From Bacillota bacterium (lineage in GTDB: Bacteria; Bacillota; Clostridia; Christensenellales; JAEXRW01): a stretch of 64,000 nucleotides of DNA. Both the position numbers and the translations under genes were made by a program. Below, in pieces: positions 26,293 through 35,024 of this stretch (its first letter is position 1; the number at the start of each line of letters is the position of its first letter). The notes under the pieces are model-generated. The model saw nothing but the letters and a program-made list of their open reading frames with translations, made no database searches and had not been told where the DNA came from. The stretch covers positions 310,001 through 374,000 of the forward strand of contig JAEXRW010000025.1 in assembly GCA_023454175.1 (NCBI GenBank), written 5' to 3'.

Positions 26293-27282
26293 TTAATTCA
26301 CAGATTGCAGCGCTGTAATGGCCACCACGGATACGATATCCTCGGGCGAACAGCCCCGGGACAGATCGTTTACGGGTTTTGCAAAACCCTGCGTGATCGG
26401 CCCGAAGGCGTCGGCGCCGGCCAGGCGCTGCGTCAGTTTGTAGGCGATGTTGCCGGCATTGAGGTCGGGGAAGATCATCACATTGGCTTTCCCGGCCACA
26501 GGGCTTCCGGGGGATTTCAGCTGACCCACGGATTCCACCAGGGCTGCATCGGCCTGGAGTTCCCCGTCTATCATGAGATTCGGATCCAATTCCTTCGCGA
26601 GTTTTGTCGCTTCCACCACCTTGTCCACCAGCTCATGCTGTGCGCTTCCCTTCGTGGAAAAAGACAGCATCGCCACTTTCGGCTCCATCCCCACCAGCGC
26701 TTTGCCCGAGCGGGCGGAAGCCACGGCGATGGCCGCGAGTTCCTGCGCATTGGGATTGATGACGAGGCCGCTGTCTGCATAGACCAGCACGCCGTTGTGT
26801 CCGAACTTGGGGTTTTTCAAGTCCATCAGGAAAAAGGCGGATACGATGGAGATGCCCGGCGCTGTTTTGATGATCTGAAGCGCAGGCCTCAGCGTATCGC
26901 CGGTGGCATGGATGGCACCTGCCACCATTCCGTCCGCCTCCCCCGTTTTCACCATCATCGTTCCATAATAGAGTTCGTCCTTCATGGTTTCCAGCGCCTT
27001 TTCAGGCGTCATACCTTTTGACTTGCGCATTTCATAAAAAAACCCGGCATATTCGCCAAGTTTTGACGATTTCTCCGGTTCGATGACGCCGATCCCGAGC
27101 TGGTCTGCATTGGGGATGGCTGCGCGTATGACGTTTTCGGTTCCTACAAGGGTGACGCGTGCGAGTCCTTGTTCAGCGATCATCACAGCTGCTTTCTGGG
27201 TCCTGGGTTCGTTGCCCTCAGGCAAGACGATGTGTTTGTTGAGGGATTTTGCCCGCTGTTGCAGGATATCGGATAATGGCAT
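26293..27282 (-). CDS. pta: Phosphate acetyltransferase
   Basis: Interconverts acetyl-CoA and acetyl-phosphate. 329 residues, the short class without the N-terminal DRTGG regulatory domains. GEADGMVAGAIHATGDTLRPALQIIK and the C-terminal LNAGNIAYKLTQRLAGADAFGPITQG blocks are typical. The ATG at 27282 has AAAGGAG nine bases upstream and is preferred over the frame opening at 27342. Confidence 0.97.
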   Translation of the reverse strand: MPLSDILQQRAKSLNKHIVLPEGNEPRTQKAAVMIAEQGLARVTLVGTENVIRAAIPNADQLGIGVIEPEKSSKLGEYAGFFYEMRKSKGMTPEKALETMKDELYYGTMMVKTGEADGMVAGAIHATGDTLRPALQIIKTAPGISIVSAFFLMDLKNPKFGHNGVLVYADSGLVINPNAQELAAIAVASARSGKALVGMEPKVAMLSFSTKGSAQHELVDKVVEATKLAKELDPNLMIDGELQADAALVESVGQLKSPGSPVAGKANVMIFPDLNAGNIAYKLTQRLAGADAFGPITQGFAKPVNDLSRGCSPEDIVSVVAITALQSVN

Positions 27283-27355
27283 AAATTGAACTCCTTTCGG
27301 AAATTTGTTGCATTCTGGAAAGAAAATGTTTCGTAGAAACAAAATTGCCTCACTA

Positions 27356-27384
27356 ATATTACATCAATATGTTATCCAATTCAA
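27356..27384 (-). promoter_or_regulatory. Promoter for pta-ackA
   Basis: -35 TTGAAT (27379-27384), 17-base spacer, -10 TAATAT (27356-27361). It lies back to back with the tmcAL promoter; the two -35 boxes are 18 bases apart. Confidence 0.7.
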
Positions 27385-27402
27385 TGTTCAACTTACGATA
27401 AA

Positions 27403-27432
27403 TTGATAAAATTCGATTGAATTTGTTATACT
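27403..27432 (+). promoter_or_regulatory. Promoter for tmcAL
   Basis: -35 TTGATA (27403-27408), 18-base spacer, -10 TATACT (27427-27432) with an extended TG one base upstream. About 30 bases of leader precede the GTG start. Confidence 0.75.
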
Positions 27433-27463
27433 TGCTGTAATCCTATTCAAAAGAGGGCTGCCG

Positions 27464-28711
27464 GTGAAAGTCTGTGGAATCATATGCGAATACAATCCCC
27501 TGCACAACGGTCACGTTTATCATATGGATCATGCGCGTGAAACGACCGGGTGCGACTATATTGTTTGCATCATGAGCGGCTGCTTCACCCAGCGGGGTGA
27601 GCCGGCCATATTTGATAAATGGGAGCGAACCAGGCATGCGCTGCAGGCCGGTGCGGACCTTGTTATCGAGCTGCCGGTCATCCATGCCATATCCAGCGCC
27701 CAGGGATTTGCGGAGGGTTCGGTCGGCATTTTGGATGGCCTGGGCGTGGTGACGCATCTCTCATTCGGCTCGGAATGCACAGACCTGAAATCACTAAGGC
27801 TTTTGGCGGAGATGATCACGCATGAACCGGATGACTATAGATCCGCTCTGAAGTTTCACCTGGGGAAAGGGTTGTCGTTCCCTGCCGCCCGGACCAATGC
27901 GGCCCTGTCCGCCGGCGGCCTTTTGGAGGCTGAAGGAAAATACACAGCCATCCTTTCTTCGCCCAATTGCATATTGGGCATCGAATACATGCGGGCGCTT
28001 GACCTGTTGAAAAGCCGTATCGTACCCGTTCCGGTCATGCGGGTGGGATGCGGGCACAACGAAGCAGCCATGTCAGGGGCATACTCCAGCGCTACATCCA
28101 TCCGCCGTTCCATAAAGTCATTTGGTTTGAACGGTGGATCTGCGCCGCCAGTGCCTGCTTGTGTTTTGAATGGGATGAAGCATGCTGCGGCGAACGGAGA
28201 AGGTCCCGTATTCCCGGATGATTTCGAAAATCTGATCCTCGCTTCCTTTCGCAGCATGACCGCTGAAGAGATCGGGCTGCTTCCCGACACAAACGAAGGG
28301 CTTGCATACAGGCTGAAAAAGTGCGCGATGGAATCGCCTTCCCTTCCTGCATTTCTTTCTTCCGTAAAAAGCAAACGGTATACGCACACAAGGCATCAGC
28401 GTATCTGCCTGTATGCCCTTCTTGGGATATCAAAAGCGGATATGGATCTATCAGGCGATATCCGGCATGACGGTTACGCCAGGATCCTGGGTTTCAGAAG
28501 CACCGCCCAGCCACTTCTCGCCGCCATCAAGCAAAATACGCGTATCCCGGTCATATCCAAACCGGCGGATTATCGGAGTCTTTTAAATCCTGCTGCCCGG
28601 CATCTGTTTGAACTGGATGCCCGTGCCTCTGATATCTATTCGCTCGCCCTGAAGGATCCCCGGAAACGGGTGGGCGGCAGGGATTTCACCGAACAGGTCA
28701 TCATATTGTAA
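27464..28711 (+). CDS. tmcAL: tRNA(Met) cytidine acetate ligase TmcAL (YlbM)
   Basis: Forms N4-acetylcytidine at the wobble position of elongator tRNA-Met, using acetate and ATP. The nucleotidyltransferase HxGH motif is visible as EYNPLHNGHVYH, followed by MSGCFTQRGEPAIFDKW and the ISST-like SATSIRRSIK. The GTG at 27464 is used, with GAGGG upstream. 415 residues. Acetate, its substrate, is the product of the divergently encoded pta-ackA pathway. Confidence 0.95.
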   Translation: MKVCGIICEYNPLHNGHVYHMDHARETTGCDYIVCIMSGCFTQRGEPAIFDKWERTRHALQAGADLVIELPVIHAISSAQGFAEGSVGILDGLGVVTHLSFGSECTDLKSLRLLAEMITHEPDDYRSALKFHLGKGLSFPAARTNAALSAGGLLEAEGKYTAILSSPNCILGIEYMRALDLLKSRIVPVPVMRVGCGHNEAAMSGAYSSATSIRRSIKSFGLNGGSAPPVPACVLNGMKHAAANGEGPVFPDDFENLILASFRSMTAEEIGLLPDTNEGLAYRLKKCAMESPSLPAFLSSVKSKRYTHTRHQRICLYALLGISKADMDLSGDIRHDGYARILGFRSTAQPLLAAIKQNTRIPVISKPADYRSLLNPAARHLFELDARASDIYSLALKDPRKRVGGRDFTEQVIIL

Positions 28712-28757
28712 ACTGAAGATACCCTATAAGTTTACATTATAATTGCCTTTTGCTTAC

Positions 28758-28774
28758 CTGATATTTCATATCAG
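28758..28774. repeat. Perfect inverted repeat CTGATAT-ttc-ATATCAG
   Basis: A 7-bp palindromic pair with a 3-base centre in the tmcAL-ylbJ gap, overlapping the -35 region of the proposed sigma-E-like promoter. It could be an operator or a weak hairpin; there is no T-tract. Confidence 0.4.
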
Positions 28775-28794
28775 CCGCTTTCCTTTCATACGCT
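28767..28794 (+). promoter_or_regulatory. Sigma-E-like promoter for ylbJ
   Basis: CATATC (28767-28772), 14-base spacer and CATACGCT (28787-28794) resemble the sporulation sigma-E pattern (ATATT / CATACAnT). In Bacillus ylbJ is a mother-cell gene, which makes this plausible. No good sigma-A promoter is visible. Confidence 0.4.
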
Positions 28795-28830
28795 TCAAGT
28801 GTGATTTGAGATGAAAGGCTTGGTGACGGC

Positions 28831-29970
28831 ATGAAAAAAGGCAGGATGCTTCTGGCCGCGGCGCTGGTTCTGCTGGCTGCAGTGGTCGCATTACCTTCCC
28901 AGTCCGTGGATGTCGCCAAAAACGCGCTGCTCCTGTGGATCCAGGCCGTGGTGCCCGCCTTGCTGCCTTTTTTCATCGGCGCGTCGCTGCTGGATAAAAG
29001 CGGTGCGGCGGATTTCCTTGCCGTCCTCTTTTCAGGATTCACCCGCAGGATCTTCCGTTGCTCCGGTTACGCATCCTACAGTTTCATCCTCAGCATGCTG
29101 TCAGGCTACCCCATGGGCGCCAAATTGATCTCCCAGTTTGTCTTGGAGGGCAAAATGGACAGGTCGGAGGCGGCGCGCGCGGCGGCATTCTGCTCCACAT
29201 CGGGGCCCCTTTTTATGCTCGGCACGCTGGGCGCGCTCATGCTGGGAAACGTGAACGCAGGCATTGTCATCGCCATCTCACATTATACCGGTGCGTTTAT
29301 GAACGGCATCATTTTTAACCTGGGGTATAAAATGCCTGAGATCCCGGATAAACGAAAAGCCCTTGTCAGGGCTTTGGAAGCATATAAAAAGCGTTCGTCT
29401 GAATCACCTGCTTTCGGCACCGCGTTGTCGGAGTCCATACGGGACGGCATGTCTGCGATGTTCCTCATCTGCGGGACGATCATGGTCTTTGCGGTTTTGG
29501 CCGAGGCGCTGAGTGTTTCGGGAGTACTTTCATGGCTGTCAAAGCTTTTATTCTTCATGCCGGATCAGCTTGCGCAGGCATCGCTTTGGGGTGTAGTGGA
29601 AATGGCCACGGGCAGCCGGATCCTCGCGGATATCCAGGTTTCCCTGCCTGTGATCGTATCGGTCATGTCATTTATCGTTTCGTTCGGGGGGCTTTCGGTG
29701 CATGCACAGACACTGGCCTTTTTATCCGGCGCCGGGATCAGCAGGAAAAAATATCTCCTGGCAAAACTGTTGCAGGGGGTTTTTGCGGCGGTTGTTTCCG
29801 CGTTGCTGTGCCTGTGCTTCCCGTTGGAAAGCCAGCCGGTATTCAACCTGGGCGTCAGGAATGAGAACAGCGGTATTCTGATCTATCCCGCTCTGGTATT
29901 CCTGGCTGCAGTTTTGTTCGTATGTTTATTTATGCTCTTCGTTCACAAACGGAAAAAGCCGGCGCATTAG
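28831..29970 (+). CDS. ylbJ: Sporulation integral membrane protein YlbJ
   Basis: 379-residue polytopic protein with about ten hydrophobic segments and the Gate/nucleoside-recognition-like repeats. SGYPMGAKLISQ and AAFCSTSGPLFMLGTLG are the family blocks. In Bacillus YlbJ is required for spore cortex formation. The ATG has GGTG six bases upstream. Its stop overlaps, tail to tail, the stop of the convergent coiled-coil gene, with no terminator between them. Confidence 0.93.
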   Translation: MKKGRMLLAAALVLLAAVVALPSQSVDVAKNALLLWIQAVVPALLPFFIGASLLDKSGAADFLAVLFSGFTRRIFRCSGYASYSFILSMLSGYPMGAKLISQFVLEGKMDRSEAARAAAFCSTSGPLFMLGTLGALMLGNVNAGIVIAISHYTGAFMNGIIFNLGYKMPEIPDKRKALVRALEAYKKRSSESPAFGTALSESIRDGMSAMFLICGTIMVFAVLAEALSVSGVLSWLSKLLFFMPDQLAQASLWGVVEMATGSRILADIQVSLPVIVSVMSFIVSFGGLSVHAQTLAFLSGAGISRKKYLLAKLLQGVFAAVVSALLCLCFPLESQPVFNLGVRNENSGILIYPALVFLAAVLFVCLFMLFVHKRKKPAH

Positions 29971-30410
29971 GTTTTGGACAGCTCGTTCCGGCTTTTGGCC
30001 ACCATTTTCAGATTGTCATTCAGGTATTTTTCCAGTTCCCTGAGCATGTCGTCAGCATAGCTTTTCGCACCGATACGGACTTCCTTTGCGTTGCGCTGCG
30101 CTTCCGAAGTGATTTCCTGCGCCTTCTGATAGGCAGTCTGGGTGATCTCGTGTTCCATCACCAGCTGTTCGGCCTTGAGCTTGGCCTCGTGCAGGACCCT
30201 GTCGGCCTCATCGTGTGCGTCCTGGATGATCCTTTGTTTTTCCAGGTTGACCACCTGCGCCTTTTTGATATCCTCCGGCAGGCTGACACGGATGCGGCTG
30301 AGCAGATCGTAAACGGTTTCCTTGTCCACCATCTTTTTCTTTGTCAGCGGTACGGATGCGCCGCCTTCCACTTCCTCTTCTAAAAGGTCCAGCAGTTCAA
30401 TGATGTTCAT
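29967..30410 (-). CDS. Coiled-coil protein of unknown function
   Basis: 147 residues, highly charged, with one long predicted coiled coil from about residue 50 to 140 (EKQRIIQDAHDEADRVLHEA and following heptads). It resembles short DivIVA-like or ATP-synthase-b-like helical proteins that are often found beside coaD in Clostridia, but no catalytic motif is visible and I do not assign a function. The ATG at 30410 follows a strong AGGAGG. It lies 16 bases after the rsmD-coaD gene. Confidence 0.85.
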   Translation of the reverse strand: MNIIELLDLLEEEVEGGASVPLTKKKMVDKETVYDLLSRIRVSLPEDIKKAQVVNLEKQRIIQDAHDEADRVLHEAKLKAEQLVMEHEITQTAYQKAQEITSEAQRNAKEVRIGAKSYADDMLRELEKYLNDNLKMVAKSRNELSKT

Positions 30411-30426
30411 CTGGTTTCCTCCTGCT

Positions 30427-31473
30427 TCACTTTTTGGACAGTCTCTCTTTTAATATGGCTTCTAGGCATTCCGGCACCATGCCCTTGAGAGGGCCGCCGT
30501 ATCTGCCGACTTCCCGCACGATGCTGGAGCTCAGGTAAAAGTAATCGGGGGAAGGCATGAGAAAAACGGTCTCCACATCGGGATACAGCGTTTTGTTGGT
30601 GGCCGCCATTTGAAATTCGTATTCGAAATCCGAAACGGCGCGCAGGCCGCGGACCACGAAACGGATGTCTTTTTGCTTCACGTAATCCACCAGCAGCCCG
30701 CCAAAGGTATCCACTTCCACATTCGGGATCCCTTCGACCGCTTTTGTAATGAAAGCCAGCCTGTCTTCGACGGTGAAGTAGCCTGTCTTTTCCGTATTTT
30801 TCAGGATGGCTACGACCACCCTGTCAAAGAGCAGGGCGCTCCGTTTGACTACGTCGAGATGGCCGCTGGTGATCGGGTCAAAACTGCCCGGATAAACGCA
30901 TACTCTCATCTTTTCTGCCTTCCTGATGAATGACACCTGTGTGCTGCCGTATGTCCTGACATCAAATATTTCGCTGGATGAAGTATCTATTTTACCTTGA
31001 CCTGCCGCGTGTTCGGCAATGATGATCCCTTCCTCACACAACAAGCTGTTTTCCAATACCAGTTTCACTGCTTCCTGCAAAACGCCTGCCGCATAGGGCG
31101 GATCCATGAAGATGAAATCAAACTGCATATTCCTTTCGCGTAACCGGCGGATTGCCTGCGCGAAATCGGCCTGGACGATTTCGCCTTTCCCCTCAAAACC
31201 AAGGTTTTTCACATTCTGCGAAATGGATTGCACGGCCCTGCCATCCTTATCGATGAAAACGCAGGAAGATGCGCCCCTGCTCAGGGATTCAAGCCCCAGG
31301 TTTCCCGATCCTGCAAAAAGGTCCAGTACGCGTGTCCCGGGGAGCTTGAAATGGAGGATGCCGAATATCGATTCCTTGACACGGTCCGATGTGGGACGGG
31401 TATCCATCCCCTCCGGCGTGATGATCCTTCTTCCCTTTGCCAAACCAGCTATAATGCGCAACGGCCCGTCCAT
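30427..31473 (-). CDS. RsmD-CoaD fusion: 16S rRNA (guanine966-N2)-methyltransferase + phosphopantetheine adenylyltransferase
   Basis: One uninterrupted 348-codon frame. Residues 1-188 are RsmD: RIIAGLAKGRRI, VLDLFAGSGNLGLESLSRGA (SAM site) and the catalytic FMDPPYA. Residues 189-348 are a full CoaD: MRVCVYPGSFDPITSGHLDVV with the HxGH-type motif, FVVRGLRAVSDFEYE, and YLSSSIVREVGRYGG. These are normally two adjacent genes in Bacillota. There is no stop codon or linker between them, but AGGAAGG eight bases before Met189 could allow separate CoaD translation. The ATG at 31473 starts eight bases after the fthC stop. Confidence 0.92.
   Translation of the reverse strand: MDGPLRIIAGLAKGRRIITPEGMDTRPTSDRVKESIFGILHFKLPGTRVLDLFAGSGNLGLESLSRGASSCVFIDKDGRAVQSISQNVKNLGFEGKGEIVQADFAQAIRRLRERNMQFDFIFMDPPYAAGVLQEAVKLVLENSLLCEEGIIIAEHAAGQGKIDTSSSEIFDVRTYGSTQVSFIRKAEKMRVCVYPGSFDPITSGHLDVVKRSALLFDRVVVAILKNTEKTGYFTVEDRLAFITKAVEGIPNVEVDTFGGLLVDYVKQKDIRFVVRGLRAVSDFEYEFQMAATNKTLYPDVETVFLMPSPDYFYLSSSIVREVGRYGGPLKGMVPECLEAILKERLSKK
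30907..30924 (-). promoter_or_regulatory. coaD: Internal ribosome-binding site and ATG for coaD inside the fusion
   Basis: AGGAAGG followed by an eight-base spacer and ATG (30909-30907) at the exact position where stand-alone CoaD proteins begin. If used, it would give a separate 160-residue CoaD spanning 30427-30909 in addition to the fused protein. Confidence 0.6.
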
Positions 31474-31481
31474 TCTCCTCT

Positions 31482-32051
31482 TCAGCTGTGTAGGATGATC
31501 CTGTCTTCGGTCACGACGGCATCCATATGGATATCGTACTGTGTGCAAGGGATGGCGTCCAGTATCTGATTTTCATATGCCAATCCGATTTTATAAATAT
31601 TCGGAGCATTACAGAGGTATCTGTCGTAGTATCCCTTTCCATATCCCATCCTCGCGCAGTGCGTGTCAAATGCAATCCCGGGGATGATGGCCACATCCAG
31701 CTGCTCCGGGGAATAGATGATGGAAGAATAGATATCGGGCTCAAAAATGCCGTATTGGTTGAGGATGAAGGCCCCCTCATCCTGGGGCATGGCGGCCACC
31801 ATCCTGCATTCTTCATCGAGGATGGCCGGGTGGAATACCTTTTTCCCACTCCGCCTGGCATTTCGTATGATGGTATCCGTTTTTACCTCGTTGCGGTAAG
31901 CCATATAGATAAACACCGATTCCGCCCGCCTGTACTGCATGAGCTCGCATACCTTGCGGGCGATCAAGGAAGATTTGTCGTTCACTTCCTCGACCGGCAT
32001 CGCCATTCGTGTTTTCAGTATTTTTTCACGGATCTCGAGTTTATCATTCAT
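31482..32051 (-). CDS. 5-formyltetrahydrofolate cyclo-ligase
   Basis: ATP-dependent conversion of 5-formyl-THF to methenyl-THF, returning it to one-carbon metabolism. Residues 1-189 show the YqgN/MTHFS pattern: RKVCELMQYRRAESVFIYMA, the IIPGIAFDTHCARMGYGKGYYDRYL signature near residue 125, and a C-terminal DAVVTEDRII. It lies between alr and rsmD-coaD with short gaps. Confidence 0.95.
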   Translation of the reverse strand: MNDKLEIREKILKTRMAMPVEEVNDKSSLIARKVCELMQYRRAESVFIYMAYRNEVKTDTIIRNARRSGKKVFHPAILDEECRMVAAMPQDEGAFILNQYGIFEPDIYSSIIYSPEQLDVAIIPGIAFDTHCARMGYGKGYYDRYLCNAPNIYKIGLAYENQILDAIPCTQYDIHMDAVVTEDRIILHS

Positions 32052-32066
32052 ACTGCATCCATCAAT

Positions 32067-33209
32067 TTATCTTGCGGCGTTTGATTTGATATTGCTTTCG
32101 TTCAGATAGATCCTGGGCACCCTGGGGCTGATGGAAAGCAGTACTTCATAGCTGATGGTATCTGCCCATGCAGCCATCTCATCCGCATCGATATATTCGT
32201 CTCCCTGGCCTCCCAAAAGTACGGCTTCGTCCCCTTCCCTTACGCCGGGGATATCGGTGATATCCACCATCATCTGGTCCATGCAGACCCTTCCGATCAC
32301 GGGCGCCCGTTTCCCTTTGATCAGGACAAATGCCCTGTTCCCGAGGATGCGCCTGTATCCGTCCCCGTACCCGACAGGCAGTGTGGCGATGATGCTGCTT
32401 CTTTGGGTGCAAAACGTCCTTCCATAGCTGATGTACGAGCCCCTGGGCAGGGGTTTCACCAGGATGACATGCGTTTTCCATTCGAGCGCAGGGAAAAGGT
32501 CTATGTTCCTGTCCACTTCATCCGAGCCGTAATAACCGTAGAGGCTGATGCCCGCCCGGACCATGTCATACCTTGTCCCAGGCAGAGTCATGGCTGCGGC
32601 GCTGTTTGCAGCGTGCAGCAAGGGTGAATACCCCTGGGCTTTTACGGCCGAGATCATATCATCGAATAATTCCTTTTGCTGAAGCGTAAAGCGCTTGTCC
32701 TGGGCATCCGATTCTGCAAAATGGGTATACATCCCCTCAAATTCAACGTGCTTGCAGGCTTTGATATATTTGACGAGTTCGATGAGCTCGTCTTTCTCCC
32801 GGATTCCGATCCGGGACATCCCGGTATCCGCCTTGATGTGCACAAAAGCCTTCTTGTCCATCCGCGCAGCGCAGTTTTCCAGGAGCTTTACGCCTTCCTC
32901 GTTGAAAACAGTCTGCCGGAGGCCGTGCCGCACCACGATATCCTCCATGCCCAGGGTGATGCCGCCCATAACAAGGATGGGCGCGATGATGCCGGCATGG
33001 CGCAGCGTCTCACCTTCTTCGGGGATGGCCACGCCCAGCCAGTCCGCTCCCGAATCCAGTGCGGCGGAAGCCGCCTGTATGCTGCCATGGCCATATCCAT
33101 CCGCTTTCACGATAGCCATCAGCCTGGCACGTCCGGCGCATTTTTTCAGATTGGTCACGTTCCTGCGGATCTTGTCCAGATCCACTTCGACGAAAGTCGG
33201 TCTTCCCAA
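32067..33209 (-). CDS. alr: Alanine racemase
   Basis: PLP enzyme supplying D-alanine to peptidoglycan through Ddl and MurF, both encoded at 48254-51088. The PLP lysine is in AIVKADGYGHG near residue 34; the catalytic tyrosine region VGYGDGYRRIL and the VCMDQMMVDIT block are intact. The start is TTG at 33209 with GGGGAG about ten bases upstream. 380 residues. Confidence 0.96.
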   Translation of the reverse strand: MGRPTFVEVDLDKIRRNVTNLKKCAGRARLMAIVKADGYGHGSIQAASAALDSGADWLGVAIPEEGETLRHAGIIAPILVMGGITLGMEDIVVRHGLRQTVFNEEGVKLLENCAARMDKKAFVHIKADTGMSRIGIREKDELIELVKYIKACKHVEFEGMYTHFAESDAQDKRFTLQQKELFDDMISAVKAQGYSPLLHAANSAAAMTLPGTRYDMVRAGISLYGYYGSDEVDRNIDLFPALEWKTHVILVKPLPRGSYISYGRTFCTQRSSIIATLPVGYGDGYRRILGNRAFVLIKGKRAPVIGRVCMDQMMVDITDIPGVREGDEAVLLGGQGDEYIDADEMAAWADTISYEVLLSISPRVPRIYLNESNIKSNAAR

Positions 33210-33228
33210 AAGGTATTCTCCCCTTATA

Positions 33229-33657
33229 TCAAAGAAGCCGCAGTTCTTCCTCGGTCAGTATCTCCATACCCAGCGCCGTTATTTCCTTTTCAGCCTTGGC
33301 CACATCCTCCACCTTGAACATGATCAAAGCCGAATCATGCGGCGTGCGCACAAAGGAGTACAGGTATTCGATGCTGATATTGGCCTTGTCCAGCGCCTCC
33401 AGCACCTTGGCCAGGCCGCCCGGTTTGTCCTGGACCTTGACGGCCATCACCTCTGTCACATTGGCTGTATAACCGGCGCCCCGCAGGATCTGGATGGCCT
33501 CGTCCGTCTTGTTGACGATGAAACGGAGGATCCCGAAATCCTTGGTATCCGCAATGGAAAGTGCAATCAGGTCCACGCCTTTTTGGCCCAGCAGCTCCGT
33601 CACCATATGGAGCCTGCCCTTCCTGTTTTCCAGGAACACCGATATCTGCTTGATCAT
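33229..33657 (-). CDS. Tandem ACT-domain protein
   Basis: 142 residues forming two ACT domains: QISVFLENRKGRLHMVTELL at the N-terminus and VMAVKVQDKPGGLAKVLEALD from about residue 70. Such proteins bind amino acids or related ligands. The pairing with a phenylacetate-CoA ligase is common in anaerobes and suggests sensing of an aromatic amino acid or its acid, an inference from context only. GGAGG precedes the ATG. Confidence 0.9.
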   Translation of the reverse strand: MIKQISVFLENRKGRLHMVTELLGQKGVDLIALSIADTKDFGILRFIVNKTDEAIQILRGAGYTANVTEVMAVKVQDKPGGLAKVLEALDKANISIEYLYSFVRTPHDSALIMFKVEDVAKAEKEITALGMEILTEEELRLL

Positions 33658-33674
33658 TTTGTCGTCCTCCTTAT

Positions 33675-34988
33675 TTACCTGGTTCTGAGGTCGGTCACAC
33701 GTTTTGCCTTGCCTTCAAATCTTTTCAGGGACATGGGGTTGACCAGCGTCACTTTTGCATCCAGCAGGAGGATGGTCTGCAGTTTGTTGCGGATCTTTTC
33801 GGCCAGTGTTTCCAGGTCCGCGAACCGTTCCAGCAGGGAAGGATCGGATACCTCCACCAGGACTTCGATTTTATCCAGGTATCCTTCGCGCGTCACGATG
33901 ATCTCATAATTGGGGCCTACCTCGCCCATTCCCAGCAGCACGCTTTCGATCTGGGACGGGAAGACGTTGACGCCCCGGATGATGAGCATGTCGTCGCTCC
34001 TGCCCTGTACCTTGGCCATGCGCATCGTGGTCCGTCCGCACTGGCACCGCTCTTCGTTCAGCCAGGTGATATCCTTCGTCCGGTACCGAAGCAGCGGAAG
34101 TCCTTCCTTGTTGATCGTCGTAAGCACCAGTTCGCCTTTTTCGCCGGCCGGCAGCGTTTCGCCCGTTTCTGGGTTGATGATCTCGGGATAAAAGCAATCC
34201 TCGGCGATATGCATGCCTTCCTTGTGGATGCATTCCCCCGATACGCCCGGCCCGATGATCTCGCTGAGCCCGTAGTTTTCAGTTGCCGTGATGCCCCAGC
34301 GCTTCTCGATCTCCCGCCGCATCTCTTCAGTATGCCCTTCTGCGCCGAAAAGCCCCAGCCGCAGGGAGGAAGGCACCTTGTTCATCCGCTCCGCAACTTC
34401 GCACATGTACAGCGCGTAGGATGGGGTGCTGATCAGCACCGTCGAGCCGAAGTCGTTCATGATATCGATCTGCCGCTCGGTATTCCCGCTCGAGATGGGG
34501 ATGACCGCAGCGCCGATCTTCTCCAGCCCGTAGTGCAGCCCGAACGCGCCCGTAAAAAGACCGTATCCGAACGCCACCTGCGCGATATCGTCCGAGGATG
34601 CCCCGGCGGCCACCGCGAGCCGCGCCACCAGCTCCGCCCAGGTGTCGATATCGGCCTTCGTATATCCCACCACCGTGGATTTCCCGGTGGTGCCCGAGGA
34701 GGCATGGATGCGCACGATATCCCGCATGGGAACGGCAAACATGCCATACGGGTAATTTTCCCGCAGGTCTTCCTTGGTGGTCAGCGGTATTTTTTCAATG
34801 TCCCTGAGGGTCTTTATATGCTCCGGTTTGAGACCGATCCGGTCGAATTTTTTCCTGTAATGCGGGACGTTTTCATATACTTTTTGAACGGTGGTTTTAA
34901 GCCTCGATAACTGAAGGGCAGCCAGTTCCGTCCTGCCCATGCATTCAATGTCCGGATTCCATACCATTTTGCCCTGCCATCCTTCCAT
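33675..34988 (-). CDS. Phenylacetate--CoA ligase
   Basis: Adenylate-forming ligase activating aryl acids to CoA thioesters. AMP-binding P-loop [16 protein letters not shown] lies near residue 94, [16 protein letters not shown] near 228, and the C-terminal domain is of the AMP-binding_C_2 type. The ATG at 34988 with AGGGA six bases upstream gives 437 residues. The partner ACT gene follows directly. In amino-acid-fermenting Clostridia it works with 2-oxoacid oxidoreductases, which are not in this window. Confidence 0.92.
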   Translation of the reverse strand: MEGWQGKMVWNPDIECMGRTELAALQLSRLKTTVQKVYENVPHYRKKFDRIGLKPEHIKTLRDIEKIPLTTKEDLRENYPYGMFAVPMRDIVRIHASSGTTGKSTVVGYTKADIDTWAELVARLAVAAGASSDDIAQVAFGYGLFTGAFGLHYGLEKIGAAVIPISSGNTERQIDIMNDFGSTVLISTPSYALYMCEVAERMNKVPSSLRLGLFGAEGHTEEMRREIEKRWGITATENYGLSEIIGPGVSGECIHKEGMHIAEDCFYPEIINPETGETLPAGEKGELVLTTINKEGLPLLRYRTKDITWLNEERCQCGRTTMRMAKVQGRSDDMLIIRGVNVFPSQIESVLLGMGEVGPNYEIIVTREGYLDKIEVLVEVSDPSLLERFADLETLAEKIRNKLQTILLLDAKVTLVNPMSLKRFEGKAKRVTDLRTR

Positions 34989-35024
34989 ACTTTTCCCTGG
35001 ATAATGCCTAATATTGTGAATCAA

